Part shown: in pieces, positions 1-8,041 of the stretch
Position numbering within the stretch: position 1 is the stretch's first letter
Layout of the letters: the number at the start of each line of letters is the position of its first letter
DNA from: Streptomyces paradoxus
GTDB lineage: Bacteria; Actinomycetota; Actinomycetes; Streptomycetales; Streptomycetaceae
Direction: 5' to 3'
Length of the DNA: 38,741 nucleotides
Assembly (NCBI RefSeq): GCF_014202475.1
Contig: NZ_JACHGV010000023.1
Span: 1 to 38,741 of the forward strand
Translations under genes and position numbers: made by a program
The notes under the pieces: generated by a model
Told to the model about the DNA's origin: nothing
The model's database searches: none
Seen by the model: only the letters and a program-made list of their open reading frames with translations

Positions 1-124
1 TTGAGACCTAGACACCTCTCTCAACGGCACGGGGACCCTGTCCGTTGCTTACGGTCCCGCCGTCACCCGTCCGGGGGCCACTCTGAAAACCCTCATTGAC
101 TGCCTACGAGGGGCGCCATAGTCG

Positions 125-838
125 TTGTCCAGCGGTACGTGCTTCACCGCAGAGGGTGCCACGACGGGCTCCACGATCCCGTACGACGGCGAGCCCCTGG
201 CCGAGCTCGTCCCGGTCCCGATCGACGAAGCCGTCCGCAAGGCCACCCGGGAGTACGTTTCCACACTCCTGGCCCGTCTCGGCGCCTGCGGAAAGAACGT
301 CGGCCAAGGTCCCTTCGCCAGCGCCCCAGACTTCCTCGTCCGCATCCTCGACACGGCCGACCCTGGCCACCGCCACCTGCTGTACGGCGTCTCGGCCACG
401 CTGGAGACGCTGGTCTCCATCCTGCACGCGGACACGGACCCCCACGGTGCTACCCACCTCGACGACACCGAGGCCCTCGAACTCACCACGGTCCTCGCCA
501 TCCGTCTCGCGGCTCTGCCCGGCTCACTCGTCATGAGGACCGCAGCTCAGGGGCCCCAGACTGCGTCTACGGCTGTCGGATGCGAGCGGGAGACCTCAAC
601 CCCCTCACGGCCGGAGACGTCTTCGACGCCTACTGCACCGACATCGACTCCCGTGACCCCATCTCACGGGGAGCACTACGTCGGGAAAATCCAGTACGGG
701 TGGCGAGGCTCTGACCCGTACCGTAGGCCCACAAAAGTCCAGTTCAAGGACGGCGAACTGACCACATCCTGCCGAATGCTGCACTACAGCCCTTTAACGG
801 ACAGTCCTTTTTCGGACAGTCCTTATCGAGGCTATTGA
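125..838 (+). CDS. Hypothetical protein, TTG start
   Basis: I do not recognise this 237-residue protein. The frame has the strong third-position G/C bias expected of Streptomyces coding DNA over its first two thirds. TTG at 125 is the first usable start, because an in-frame TAG lies at 119-121; a GAGGGG at 109-114 sits at plausible ribosome-binding distance. The N-terminal half (about residues 20-140) looks like a soluble helical domain. The middle (about 145-185) is Thr/Ser/Pro-rich and probably disordered. The last 50 residues are rich in Tyr, Arg and Ser. No signal peptide or membrane segment is visible. It stands alone upstream of the lactococcin-like gene on the same strand. The low-complexity middle could also mean a frame drift in an old gene. 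Confidence 0.5.
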   Translation: MSSGTCFTAEGATTGSTIPYDGEPLAELVPVPIDEAVRKATREYVSTLLARLGACGKNVGQGPFASAPDFLVRILDTADPGHRHLLYGVSATLETLVSILHADTDPHGATHLDDTEALELTTVLAIRLAALPGSLVMRTAAQGPQTASTAVGCERETSTPSRPETSSTPTAPTSTPVTPSHGEHYVGKIQYGWRGSDPYRRPTKVQFKDGELTTSCRMLHYSPLTDSPFSDSPYRGY

Positions 839-906
839 CTGCCACCCGTTCCCTCACCCAAGATCATTACGCAAACTCCCACTGGGGGAGTTAGGGGAGG
901 AATACC

Positions 907-1401
907 GTGAGGATATCCGGCAGATCGATCGTTCTCGGCTTTGTGAGCGTGGCGCTCGCAGCATTTAGCTTCGCTACGCCGGCGGCCGCAGACGCCTCTC
1001 AGGCCGCCACCGTTACGGCGAACGGCACTGTCGTCGCCGCGGATGGTTCCAAGATCGGCCAGGTCACCTTCCATAAGCGTGGTGACGGGACAAAGCCGCC
1101 TGCAGAGCTGGGTAACCCCTCAAAATGGGGTGCGATGGTGATCAACATAGACAATTCTCCTGCTACGGCGCAGGGCTGCATCGGTGCCAGTGGCGGAAAT
1201 TGGTGCTACGGCTACGAGCTGACCACCGACGGTAAGTACTGCTACTCGAACTACTACCACGGCACTAAAATGCACCATTCCTCGGTCAAGATTGGCGCAT
1301 TGAAGGGGAGCGCTTACGCGGCCGCTGGCAAAACCTCCTATGCCAACCGGACAGGGGGCGGTGCCTACACCTGTGAAACCTTCTACAGTCTTGATGAGTA
1401 G
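907..1401 (+). CDS. Secreted lactococcin 972 family bacteriocin-like protein
   Basis: The 164-residue product has a clear Sec signal peptide (residues 1 to about 30: basic start, hydrophobic core, Ala-rich end with likely cleavage near AAADA). The mature part matches the lactococcin 972 family pattern: a GG-x-W segment (96-99), then SNYYH (114-118), a K-x-H-x-S-S-V stretch (121-127), and a Tyr/Gly-rich C-terminus. Lactococcin 972 blocks septum formation by binding lipid II; whether this relative does so is inference. It has four cysteines (91, 100, 112, 156), which could form two disulfides and are not a feature of lactococcin 972 itself. GTG at 907 is preceded by a strong GGGGAGGA ribosome-binding site. 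A stem-loop follows the gene. The usual DUF1430 transporter partner is not next to it. Confidence 0.75.
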   Translation: MRISGRSIVLGFVSVALAAFSFATPAAADASQAATVTANGTVVAADGSKIGQVTFHKRGDGTKPPAELGNPSKWGAMVINIDNSPATAQGCIGASGGNWCYGYELTTDGKYCYSNYYHGTKMHHSSVKIGALKGSAYAAAGKTSYANRTGGGAYTCETFYSLDE

Positions 1402-1452
1402 ATCCTGATCCCCGCATGGCGCGGTCACCCTTTCGCTAAAGGCTAGGTTGGT

Positions 1453-1499
1453 GCGCCACTCGGGTCCTTTCCGTCGGCTGCGCAGTATCCGAGTGGCGC
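1453..1499 (+). terminator. Stem-loop downstream of the lactococcin-like gene
   Basis: A perfect 11-bp inverted repeat (GCGCCACTCGG at 1453-1463 and its complement at 1489-1499) encloses a 25-nt loop. It starts 52 nt after the stop at 1401. No U-tract follows, which is common for Streptomyces terminators. It could also protect the mRNA end. Confidence 0.55.
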
Positions 1500-1579
1500 C
1501 ACCTCCTACTTTGAATTAAACACGGAACAGGGAAGAAGAAATCGCACACTTTCCGCGCACTCGTGTTGCGCCGCTCGCA

Positions 1580-2191
1580 GTGCCCCCCGGGGTCGGTTTT
1601 CTACTTGGACTAGCGGGGCCCCTTACCGAAAAATGGGGCAATCCCGTTTGCGCCTCCCTGAATGTTGTTTTTTCCGATGGGTGGTCGTGGGTCTGTTATG
1701 CGTTCTTGGTGGGCTATTTCGGCCGATCCAAAATTGAGTCAGCGTTGCTGTCCTCTTTGGGGTTGGCTATCGGTGTGGTCACATACTATGTATTCAAGGA
1801 CCTGAGCCCCACCATCCCGGCCGGACTGGAATCTGGCGCCACCGGCGAGGTAAATTACTCCAGTATGCTTGTATGGGGAATGGCAGCTTTTGTCCTTGGG
1901 GCACCCGTCGGGCTCTTGGGTAACCTGGCGCGAATTCCAAGTGTCGGCGGTCTCCCATTCCGACTGGTTGTTCCGCTCGTAGCGCTTTTCGAGACCTCCA
2001 TGCAACTGGCTGTAGAGGCGGATGGGCAACGTGCGGTCCTTGGAATTACTTGGAATGTTATTCGGTTCATCGCGGGCGCTGTTGCTTTGGCTCTAGTAAT
2101 TCACACCATCCGGAGTCGGTGGCACTCTCGGCGTATTCGTTCCGCGGAGTCTGATCAGCACCGCCCCAGAAGGGACACTTCGCCCTTGTGA
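1580..2191 (+). CDS. Multi-pass membrane protein, DUF6518-like
   Basis: The 203-residue product has about five or six hydrophobic segments (roughly residues 3-15, 34-46, 56-70, 93-115, 127-143 and 157-176) and a basic, polar C-terminal tail. Its layout (an N-terminal GPLT motif, alternating short loops, a central W-G-x-x-A-F segment) resembles the actinobacterial DUF6518 family, whose function is unknown. GTG at 1580 is the only conventional start before the in-frame TAA at 1517-1519. A purine-rich stretch lies at 1529-1540, too far upstream to be a good ribosome-binding site, so the start is uncertain. Base composition is less GC-biased than neighbours. It lies on the same strand as the lactococcin-like gene but after a terminator; an immunity role is possible but unsupported. 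Confidence 0.55.
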   Translation: MPPGVGFLLGLAGPLTEKWGNPVCASLNVVFSDGWSWVCYAFLVGYFGRSKIESALLSSLGLAIGVVTYYVFKDLSPTIPAGLESGATGEVNYSSMLVWGMAAFVLGAPVGLLGNLARIPSVGGLPFRLVVPLVALFETSMQLAVEADGQRAVLGITWNVIRFIAGAVALALVIHTIRSRWHSRRIRSAESDQHRPRRDTSPL

Positions 2192-2838
2192 CCTTCTGAA
2201 GTCCAGCCTCGATTTCGTCAGCTGGGACCGTCGGTCGTTGATCGGCCCAGCGGAGCGCCCGTGTCCCCCGGGGTGGTGCGGTCCTCTCCTCTTCGGTTCT
2301 CGTCGGGGCGAGTGTCGGTCGGTCAGGCGATGGCTGGGAGGGCGGTCAGCCGCCAGACGGTGATGAAGGCGCCAGCCCAGGGCCGCCAGCTCCCCAGGGG
2401 GTCACCGAGTCCCCCGCCGAGGCTGCTACGACGGGCTCCACCATCCCGTCGGGTGACCACGTCATGCGGGGATCAGATACGCGTGCGCGTGTTCCCCTCA
2501 CCCCGGTCTATGGCTGGGTAGAGACGACAACTACCGGTAGTGGTGAGCGCGCGACACACCGCTCACTTTCACCACCCACCAACCCCGCAGCCGATTGCAA
2601 AACCCCGTCAGGTCTCGCACTCTGGCCGAGCAGCCGACGGCTGCCCACTCGTCGAAGTCACCCCAGGCACCGCCCCCGGCTCCGCAACCGGCCGGGGGCG
2701 CTCGTGTACCCACCCAGAGTCACTGAGCTTCTTCGAGCGGGCCACCGATCGGCTGACAATCGTGAAGCATAACGAGCGAGGCCCCCGGGCAGTTGATCGA
2801 GATGTCTGACGTCTCAACCACGCTGCTCAGGGGCCTCG
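2192..2838. other. Intergenic stretch with a possible transposase tail
   Basis: No convincing complete gene is seen here. On the minus strand a short reading frame ends at a TGA at 2323-2325; its last residues (W-R-P-W, then V-W-R-L-T-A-L-P) look like the C-terminus of a Streptomyces transposase, but I could not assign a family. Near 2775-2830 the sequence looks like the end and leader of the IS5-type remnant that starts at 2839. Confidence 0.3.
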
Positions 2839-3069
2839 TTGGCCATCTATCCTGCCGCACTCGACCTGCCACATGCGCTCGTGGAGTGGGTCACCATGCT
2901 CATCGTCACCCGTAAGGGTGACCGCCGCTGCAAGCTCCGTCCGTCCCAGCGCGCGATAGTGGTCGCTGCCGGGTTCGGGATCAGCGAGTCCGCCGCCCAC
3001 GCCTACACCAGCGCGGTCATCGACCTCCTCGCCGACCGTGCACCGGGCCTGCTGAAGGTCCTAACTGAG
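2839..3069 (+). pseudogene. Remnant of an IS5-type transposase N-terminus
   Basis: The reading frame begins YPAALDLPHALVEWV and continues through a helix-turn-helix segment (AAGFGISESAAHAYTS) to DLLADRAPGLLKVL. This is the N-terminal pattern of Streptomyces IS5-family transposases that carry a DDE domain. About 25 residues that normally lie between these two blocks seem to be missing, and homology stops near 3069, where the frame runs into unrelated sequence ending at 3174. No catalytic residues remain. It starts with a TTG codon inside the GGGCCTCGTTGG context usual at such element starts. It is a dead fragment, with no matching right end nearby. Confidence 0.6.
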
Positions 3070-3152
3070 CCGCCAGCGGGCGACTGGCCGCTGGAGGGCC
3101 CCTTGCCGGACGTCAGGGTCAGCTTCATTCTGATCAGCGAACCGGCAGTAAG

Positions 3153-3833
3153 GTGTTCTTGGGGGGGCATGTGAGAACTCGCATCGGCAGGGTGCGGGGC
3201 GCGCGGAGGCTACGAACGGCCTTGGCATACGCCGTGCTCGGGCTCGGACTGCTGGGCCTGATTGCTTCCACACCGTTCGTACTGGCCGCGTTGGCTCCGA
3301 CGAACAGCGACTGGGGGAAGCTCGGTGACATCAGCCAGACCTACGGGGCTGTGTCCGTCGTGCTCTCGGCCATCGCTCTGGCCGGTGTGGCTCTCTCGCT
3401 CCTCTATCAAGTCCGGCAGACGCGCACAAGCAATGAGCAGGCGATCAGAGACAGCCATCTGCAACTCGCAATGCTCGCGCTGAGTGATCCGGACCTGCTC
3501 GTGGCGTGGTCACCGCCCGGGACGCCAGTGGACTTGAAGCGGCACCGGCAGCATTTAGTGACGTCGCTCGCTCTCGGAGAGCTATTGCAGCGCTTCCGCA
3601 TCGGCCATCTTCCCGTCGAGAAACTCGCGGTGAAACTCGACGGGCACTTCCGCGGTGAGATCGCGCGCGAACAGTGGGAACGCGAAGGGCCGGGGTGGCG
3701 CCGCACCATGGAAGCGGGCGATCGCCGTGACCGTGTGTTCGTTCGCCTGGTGGAAGAGCGCTACCAGGCTGCTGTGACGGCAGGACCGGCGTCCGCACTT
3801 CTGGAGTTTCAAGATCGGCCGGACAGCTCCTAG
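3153..3833 (+). CDS. DUF6082-like membrane protein
   Basis: The product is 226 residues from GTG 3153, or 220 from the in-frame GTG at 3171, which has a G-rich stretch just before it; I cannot decide between them. Two hydrophobic segments lie at about residues 24-48 and 66-86. After them comes a cytoplasmic domain starting YQVRQTRTSNEQAIRDSH and followed by LSDPDLLVAW, which is the pattern of the Streptomyces DUF6082 family. Function is unknown. The stop codon TAG (3831-3833) shares the palindrome CTAG with the stop codon of the converging gene at 3830. Confidence 0.65.
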   Translation: MFLGGHVRTRIGRVRGARRLRTALAYAVLGLGLLGLIASTPFVLAALAPTNSDWGKLGDISQTYGAVSVVLSAIALAGVALSLLYQVRQTRTSNEQAIRDSHLQLAMLALSDPDLLVAWSPPGTPVDLKRHRQHLVTSLALGELLQRFRIGHLPVEKLAVKLDGHFRGEIAREQWEREGPGWRRTMEAGDRRDRVFVRLVEERYQAAVTAGPASALLEFQDRPDSS

Positions 3834-4525
3834 TCGGTGTCCGCCTTGGCTGTTCGGGTGGCCGCCTTCCGGGTAGGGAGCGCTGCGAGCGGGGACTGGT
3901 GGCCCTTGGGGGTCGCACGGACGGCATCCCAGTCGATGCGGCCGCTTCGGGCGATCCGGTCCAGGTCGGCCTGGCGGTAGAGCAGGACGACGTCGTGCTT
4001 GTTCCAGCTGGAGCGGGCCGTGTCCGCGTGGGCCAGGAGCCCGGCACGGATCAGGTGGTCGAAGTCCGAGGCGCGAAGCCCGAGGATCCGTGCTGCGGCG
4101 TCGCGCATGTGGAGCTGCCCGGCGGTCGAGGCGCGTGCGATCTTCCGCCGGTCTGTGAAGTTCTCCAGGGCGAGCCCGCAGTACAGGGGGTAGCCCTTGT
4201 GGTCGCCGACCACGGGCAGGTGGCCGCGGCGATCGAGTTCGGCGGCGGTGCCGGGGTGCACGACCATGTTGAAACGCTCGGCGAGGTGCTCCTCGGCGCG
4301 GGTCGCGCCGACGTCGGGCAGGGTGCCGACGGCCTCCTTGATGGCGTCGATGCGGGCGATCGCGTCGTCGAAGACGGCTGCGGACCATCGGTCACCGGCG
4401 ACGTCGGGGCCGGGGATGAGCCCGATGCGCTGGGCGCGGCTGAACTGCCACAGCGTCAGTCCGGAGCGGGCGGGGAACTGCAGGGGGCCGTACGTCTTGA
4501 GCGTGCTGGCAGTGGTGGTGGGCAT
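3830..4525 (-). CDS. Uncharacterised protein with HTH-like segments
   Basis: The 231-residue product starts at ATG 4525; the frame is open further upstream, but that part is Thr/Arg/Pro-rich and overlaps the spacer after the upstream gene. Residues 18-50 (LTLWQFSRAQRIGLIPGPD, followed by an R-W) resemble a MerR or excisionase-type winged-helix DNA-binding segment. A second similar segment occurs near residues 145-190 (FDHLIRAGLLAH, then a W and a D-x-x-x-L-Y run). I infer nucleic-acid binding. The C-terminus is Ala/Lys/Thr-rich. It follows the gene ending at 4593 by 67 nt on the same strand, so both may be one transcript. Such pairs occur in Streptomyces accessory DNA; no function is known to me. 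Confidence 0.5.
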   Translation of the reverse strand: MPTTTASTLKTYGPLQFPARSGLTLWQFSRAQRIGLIPGPDVAGDRWSAAVFDDAIARIDAIKEAVGTLPDVGATRAEEHLAERFNMVVHPGTAAELDRRGHLPVVGDHKGYPLYCGLALENFTDRRKIARASTAGQLHMRDAAARILGLRASDFDHLIRAGLLAHADTARSSWNKHDVVLLYRQADLDRIARSGRIDWDAVRATPKGHQSPLAALPTRKAATRTAKADTD

Positions 4526-4592
4526 GCGGGGTCTCCGTCCGAGGTGCTGCAGCTGCGGGTGGCTACGGGGTGCCGGTGATCTTGCCGGGGGT

Positions 4593-5150
4593 TTACCGGT
4601 AGGCCCCGTCCCACATCTCCTCGTCGGCGTACTCGCCGTCGTCGTGGTACTCACTGAAGTCGTCCGTCTCGGCGCCCCGGAGCTCGTCGTCCAGCGCATC
4701 CAGGACCAGCTCTTGGTACTTCTCCTCGGCCGGGTCGTACGGCTCGCGGGCCTCGTCGGCCATGTCCGCCGAGTACGCCGCCTCCTGCTCTGCTTCCCAT
4801 TCGGAGCGTTCGGCCGGGGTCAGCGAAGTCAGCCACGCCTCGTGCTGCGCCCGGCGGCCCTCGTCGGCGGCAGCGTGGTAGCCCTGCCAGATGTGCGCCG
4901 GCATGTTGGGTTCCGGGGAGCACCAGGACCAGGTGCCGTCGAGCAGGTGATGTCCGTCCGTACGAGCGCACCGGCCGCCGTCGATGGGATGCGCCAGGCC
5001 GTGGCAATGCAGGACGAGTTCTTTCGAGGGCGGCGGTGTTGTGCGGGGTGCCCCGCGCAGCTCGGCGAGGACATCGGGGAAGCGGCGGCCGGTGGTTCGG
5101 GCGATCTGGCGGGCCTGGCGCTTGAGGTGGTCGCTGCCGGTCTTAGTCAC
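4593..5150 (-). CDS. Uncharacterised acidic protein
   Basis: The 185-residue product starts at GTG 5150, with GGAG about 12 nt upstream. The N-terminus (HLKRQARQIARTTGRRFPDV, then LAELR) is a basic amphipathic helix pattern seen in many Streptomyces hypothetical proteins that I associate with plasmid-like DNA. The middle contains several Cys and His residues (CHGLAHP, C-A-R-T, W-C-S-P) that could bind a metal. The last 70 residues are strongly acidic (many D and E, with Y), so the protein has a basic head and an acidic tail. No signal peptide or membrane segment is present. It is likely co-transcribed with the gene at 3830-4525. Confidence 0.5.
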   Translation of the reverse strand: MTKTGSDHLKRQARQIARTTGRRFPDVLAELRGAPRTTPPPSKELVLHCHGLAHPIDGGRCARTDGHHLLDGTWSWCSPEPNMPAHIWQGYHAAADEGRRAQHEAWLTSLTPAERSEWEAEQEAAYSADMADEAREPYDPAEEKYQELVLDALDDELRGAETDDFSEYHDDGEYADEEMWDGAYR

Positions 5151-5478
5151 GGTCGTCTCGTCTCCACAGCGGGACCCCACGCTTCCCGCCGGACGTCGCG
5201 TGGCGCAGCCGGACAGACGGGTCCTTCGGGTGGTGCTGCGCGGGACCCGACTTCGGTCCTTGTCCGGCGGCGCTGCCCCGGTGCGGCGTGGGCGCGGGGG
5301 CAGCAGCGGAAACGGCGGTTCGCGGCATGCCGTCTACTACGGGCTCTACCGTACTGCGCGCCACTGACAACCCAGGCGCGACCGTCGTGACCAGGACGGG
5401 ACCGGCCCAGTCTGCGAGTTTGCAAGGATGAGCCTCGAACGATCAGTCCCCCTGTATTCGTGATGAGGGATCCCAGCC
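5151..5478. other. Intergenic region without a clear gene
   Basis: This 328-nt stretch separates the divergent genes starting at 5150 (minus) and 5479 (plus) and so should hold both promoters. I found no confident -35/-10 pair. A GATGAGGGA at 5462-5470 serves as ribosome-binding site for the plus-strand gene. Confidence 0.4.
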
Positions 5479-6111
5479 GTGGCCAGGAAGAAGAACAGAC
5501 GCCCCGCGGACGAGTATCAGCTGCCGCCGCACGTTGATCGGGCCCGCCGGGCCCGCCAGGTGGTGAGCAGAGCAGCGGGATGGAAGCCACGTCCGGAGCT
5601 CCCACAGCGCCGCGTGATCCTGGCCGGGCTCGGCATGTCGCTCCTCTGCGCGGGGATGACTGCCGTCTTCTGGCTACCACCGCACTCTTTGGTACGGGAC
5701 CTGCGGGCCAGGGGCGTCACTTCCGCTGCCACCGTCGTCGGCGTGGATTCGAAGCCGAAGTACGTCAAGGTGCGCTTCGTGAGCGGCCCTCGGATGGGAG
5801 CCGAGGTCAAGCTCTCGGACTACGCTGGGATGTATCCCGAGGCCCGGCCTGATGGGGCCATACTCGTCACGTACGACCCCGAGAAGCCGTCCAGGGCCCT
5901 CACCCACGGTTGGGTGGAGGACCCGCCGGCGAACCTGCCGGCATACGGCACCTCGGCCCTCACCTTGGTGTGCCTGAGCCTCACAACGGCAGCGGCAATC
6001 CGCCGTGTCCGCACCCTGCGTGCCTCCGGACCCGGCTTGCAGTCCACGTCACTGTCGGAGAAGGACGCCGGACCGGGCGGGACCGCATACAACCCCAGCC
6101 ACAGTCGTTGA
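5479..6111 (+). CDS. Membrane protein with DUF3592-like domain
   Basis: The 210-residue product starts at GTG 5479, after a GAGGGA motif. It has a basic N-terminus (1-42), a hydrophobic segment at about 46-66, then a beta-rich extracytoplasmic domain: ARGVTSAATVVGV, a V-R-F strand, and VTYDPEKPSRAL. That order of a G-x-x-A-x-A-T-V-V strand and a terminal Y-D-P motif is the DUF3592 pattern. A second hydrophobic segment lies at about 154-171, followed by a polar tail. Function is unknown in this family. The gene stands alone. Confidence 0.6.
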   Translation: MARKKNRRPADEYQLPPHVDRARRARQVVSRAAGWKPRPELPQRRVILAGLGMSLLCAGMTAVFWLPPHSLVRDLRARGVTSAATVVGVDSKPKYVKVRFVSGPRMGAEVKLSDYAGMYPEARPDGAILVTYDPEKPSRALTHGWVEDPPANLPAYGTSALTLVCLSLTTAAAIRRVRTLRASGPGLQSTSLSEKDAGPGGTAYNPSHSR

Positions 6112-6173
6112 AGCACCACCAGCGCAATCCACAGCTTGCGGCGATCAGATCGCCCTGTTCGACAGCAGCAGCG

Positions 6174-6520
6174 TTAGACGCGGTTGCGGACGGCGAGGAC
6201 GGCCAAGCCCAACAGGACGGGTTCGGTCAGGCGGGAGGTCATCTCGATGTAGGTGCCGGCGGTGGTCAGGTCTTGACCGGAGGAGCGGAACACCACCGAG
6301 TTGAGGGTAACGTTCAGGGCTTTCTCGAAGCGCTCGCCGGTGAACCGGTTGCTGGTGACGTTCTGGGGATCGTCCTTGTCGATCTCAAAGGTGACCTTGC
6401 CCCCGCCGGCCGGGACGGTGCCGGTCGCGGTCTGCTTCGGGTTGTCCTGGATGCCGCTCACGGCGCCCCGAAGGCCGCGACCAGCCTCGCGGAACCGGCT
6501 CCGTCGCGCCGACGGGCACC
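6174..6520 (-). pseudogene. C-terminal fragment of an uncharacterised protein
   Basis: The minus-strand frame ends with TAA at 6174-6176 and encodes a convincing C-terminal segment: FREAGRGLRGAVSGIQDN, a beta-rich region with R-F-T-G-E-R-F, and a final hydrophobic helix with LLGLAVLAVRNRV. The first start codon (GTG 6461) lies inside the conserved-looking part, and the frame upstream degenerates into Arg/Pro-rich sequence without a start. I conclude that the 5' part is missing or shifted. I do not recognise the family; the ending suggests a membrane-anchored tail. A short intact protein of 95 residues cannot be excluded. Confidence 0.4.
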
Positions 6521-6891
6521 GGCCGAACGCCGCCGCGACGCTGGTGGCCGCGCGGTCGCCGCCCGCGCCCCGGCCAGGTGCCCGACCCCTCGCTCACGGC
6601 CAGCTGCTGCACATCGACCATACGGCCTGTTCCCAGCACGCCGGCGACAGCGAACATGCGGGCTGCCGCCTACGATCGTCGCCCTGACCGCGCTGCCGGA
6701 CGACCACCACACCGGCCTGGGCGATCTCCACCGGGCACCACCACGAACGCGCCGACGGGAACTGCGGGACGTCCCCGCCGCGTGAGCACAGCGGGCCATG
6801 TCGCTTCTCCGGTACGACCATTGCACTCACACGAGGGGCGCCACCGCCGAACCCGGCACGTGCGCCCCTGGCAGGCCGCTACCAACAGTCC
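6521..6891. other. Intergenic region, no gene seen
   Basis: Reading frames here are Arg/Pro/Ala-rich shadows on both strands. The region probably contains lost 5' sequence of the fragment at 6174 and the promoter of the HNH nuclease gene. Confidence 0.35.
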
Positions 6892-7551
6892 ATGCGTACC
6901 GCTCTGCTGCGCGGCCTGCCCGCCGTGCTCCTCAGCGTCCTGTCCCTCACCATCGCACCGCCCGCCCATGCGGCAGAGACCGTTCCTCTCGTCGAAGCCG
7001 TCGCCAGGTTGCCGCGGGTCACCGAGTCCCGCGACGGTTACACCCGCGAGGCGTTCAAGCACTGGAACTCCGGCGACGATCCGGCCGACGGCTGCTCCAC
7101 GCGCAATGAAGTCCTCATCGCCGAAGCCATCGAGGCGCCGGTCGTGGGTCCGAGGTGCCGGCTCACTGGCGGCACCTGGTGGTCGTACTACGACCAGACC
7201 TCGGTGACGTCCGCCTCCGGCCTGGACATCGACCACATGGTGCCCCTGGCCGAAGCCTGGGACAGCGGAGCTTCGGCCTGGACCGCGCAGCGGCGGGAAG
7301 CCTACGCCAACGATCAGGGAGCACCGAGCAGTCTCGTCGCGGTCACTGCCCGCTCCAACCGCAGCAAAGCGGACCAGGACCCGGCCCAGTGGCTTCCCCC
7401 AGCTGGCGACGTCCACTGCCGGTATGCGGCCGAATGGACCGGCACGAAACTCCGCTGGAATCTCTCCGTGGATGACACCGAGCACGCCGCCCTGAATGAC
7501 CTGGCCGCCGCCTGCCCCGGCCAGACCGTCACCTATACCCCCTTCACCTGA
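6892..7551 (+). CDS. Secreted HNH-family nuclease (DUF1524-like)
   Basis: The 219-residue product begins with a signal peptide (residues 1-27, cleavage likely after AHA). The mature protein has the actinobacterial secreted HNH arrangement: DIDHMVPLAEAW (His115 as likely general base), then about 40 residues later a N-R-S-K-A-D-Q-D-P block (156-164) and a W-L-P-P. This is the DUF1524/GmrSD C-terminal-type HNH fold, which predicts metal-dependent cleavage of DNA outside the cell. Paired cysteines (69 and 89 among others) fit an exported protein. ATG 6892 gives the signal peptide directly. It is a single gene convergent with the minus-strand gene at 7570; the 18-nt gap leaves little room for separate terminators. 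Confidence 0.8.
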   Translation: MRTALLRGLPAVLLSVLSLTIAPPAHAAETVPLVEAVARLPRVTESRDGYTREAFKHWNSGDDPADGCSTRNEVLIAEAIEAPVVGPRCRLTGGTWWSYYDQTSVTSASGLDIDHMVPLAEAWDSGASAWTAQRREAYANDQGAPSSLVAVTARSNRSKADQDPAQWLPPAGDVHCRYAAEWTGTKLRWNLSVDDTEHAALNDLAAACPGQTVTYTPFT

Positions 7552-7569
7552 GACCCACCTGGTGGCCTG

Positions 7570-8031
7570 TCATCGGTTGGCTTGGTAGTAGGCGTCCCAG
7601 GCCTGCTGCTGCCAGAACAGCACGAGAAAGAGCACCAAGAGCAGCTCGTCGGGAAGCGCTTGATCGTTGCTCTGCAATCTCGCACGGGCGGGACGGCTCC
7701 CGCCTTGGTCGTAGTCGATCTGGAACGGGCCGACGGCACAGGTGCGGCCGCTTCGGTCGTACTGCAGCTCGTAGGGGCCGATGTGCTCCAGGCGGGATTT
7801 GCGTTGTTCGCACCTCCACTGGCCAACGGTGAGAGGCAGGCTTGACCAGCGGCGGTAGGTGACCTCGATGCCGCCTACCGCCTTCAAAGTTGAACTGAAG
7901 CGCTGGTACTCGAGCGTCCATGAGCCCATGGCGCGCGGCGTGGTGTCGGCCCCCTCCCGTGGTCCGTAGGTGATCGCCACGCCGCCGATCTCGCGCAGTA
8001 ACCCTTTGCTGTACGTCAGCTCGATGTCCAC
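7570..8031 (-). CDS. Uncharacterised protein downstream of ku
   Basis: I do not recognise this 153-residue protein. It contains several short related strands (VAITYGPREG, IEVTYRRW, YELQYDRSG, FQIDYDQGG), about 15-40 residues apart, suggesting a repeated beta-hairpin or barrel-like fold. Near the C-terminus a hydrophobic stretch (LLLVLFLVLFWQQQAW) could be a membrane anchor or buried helix. It starts only 10 nt after the ku stop at 8042 and is on the same strand, so it is probably co-transcribed with ku. Confidence 0.55.
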   Translation of the reverse strand: MDIELTYSKGLLREIGGVAITYGPREGADTTPRAMGSWTLEYQRFSSTLKAVGGIEVTYRRWSSLPLTVGQWRCEQRKSRLEHIGPYELQYDRSGRTCAVGPFQIDYDQGGSRPARARLQSNDQALPDELLLVLFLVLFWQQQAWDAYYQANR

Positions 8032-8041
8032 GTGGTGGCTC

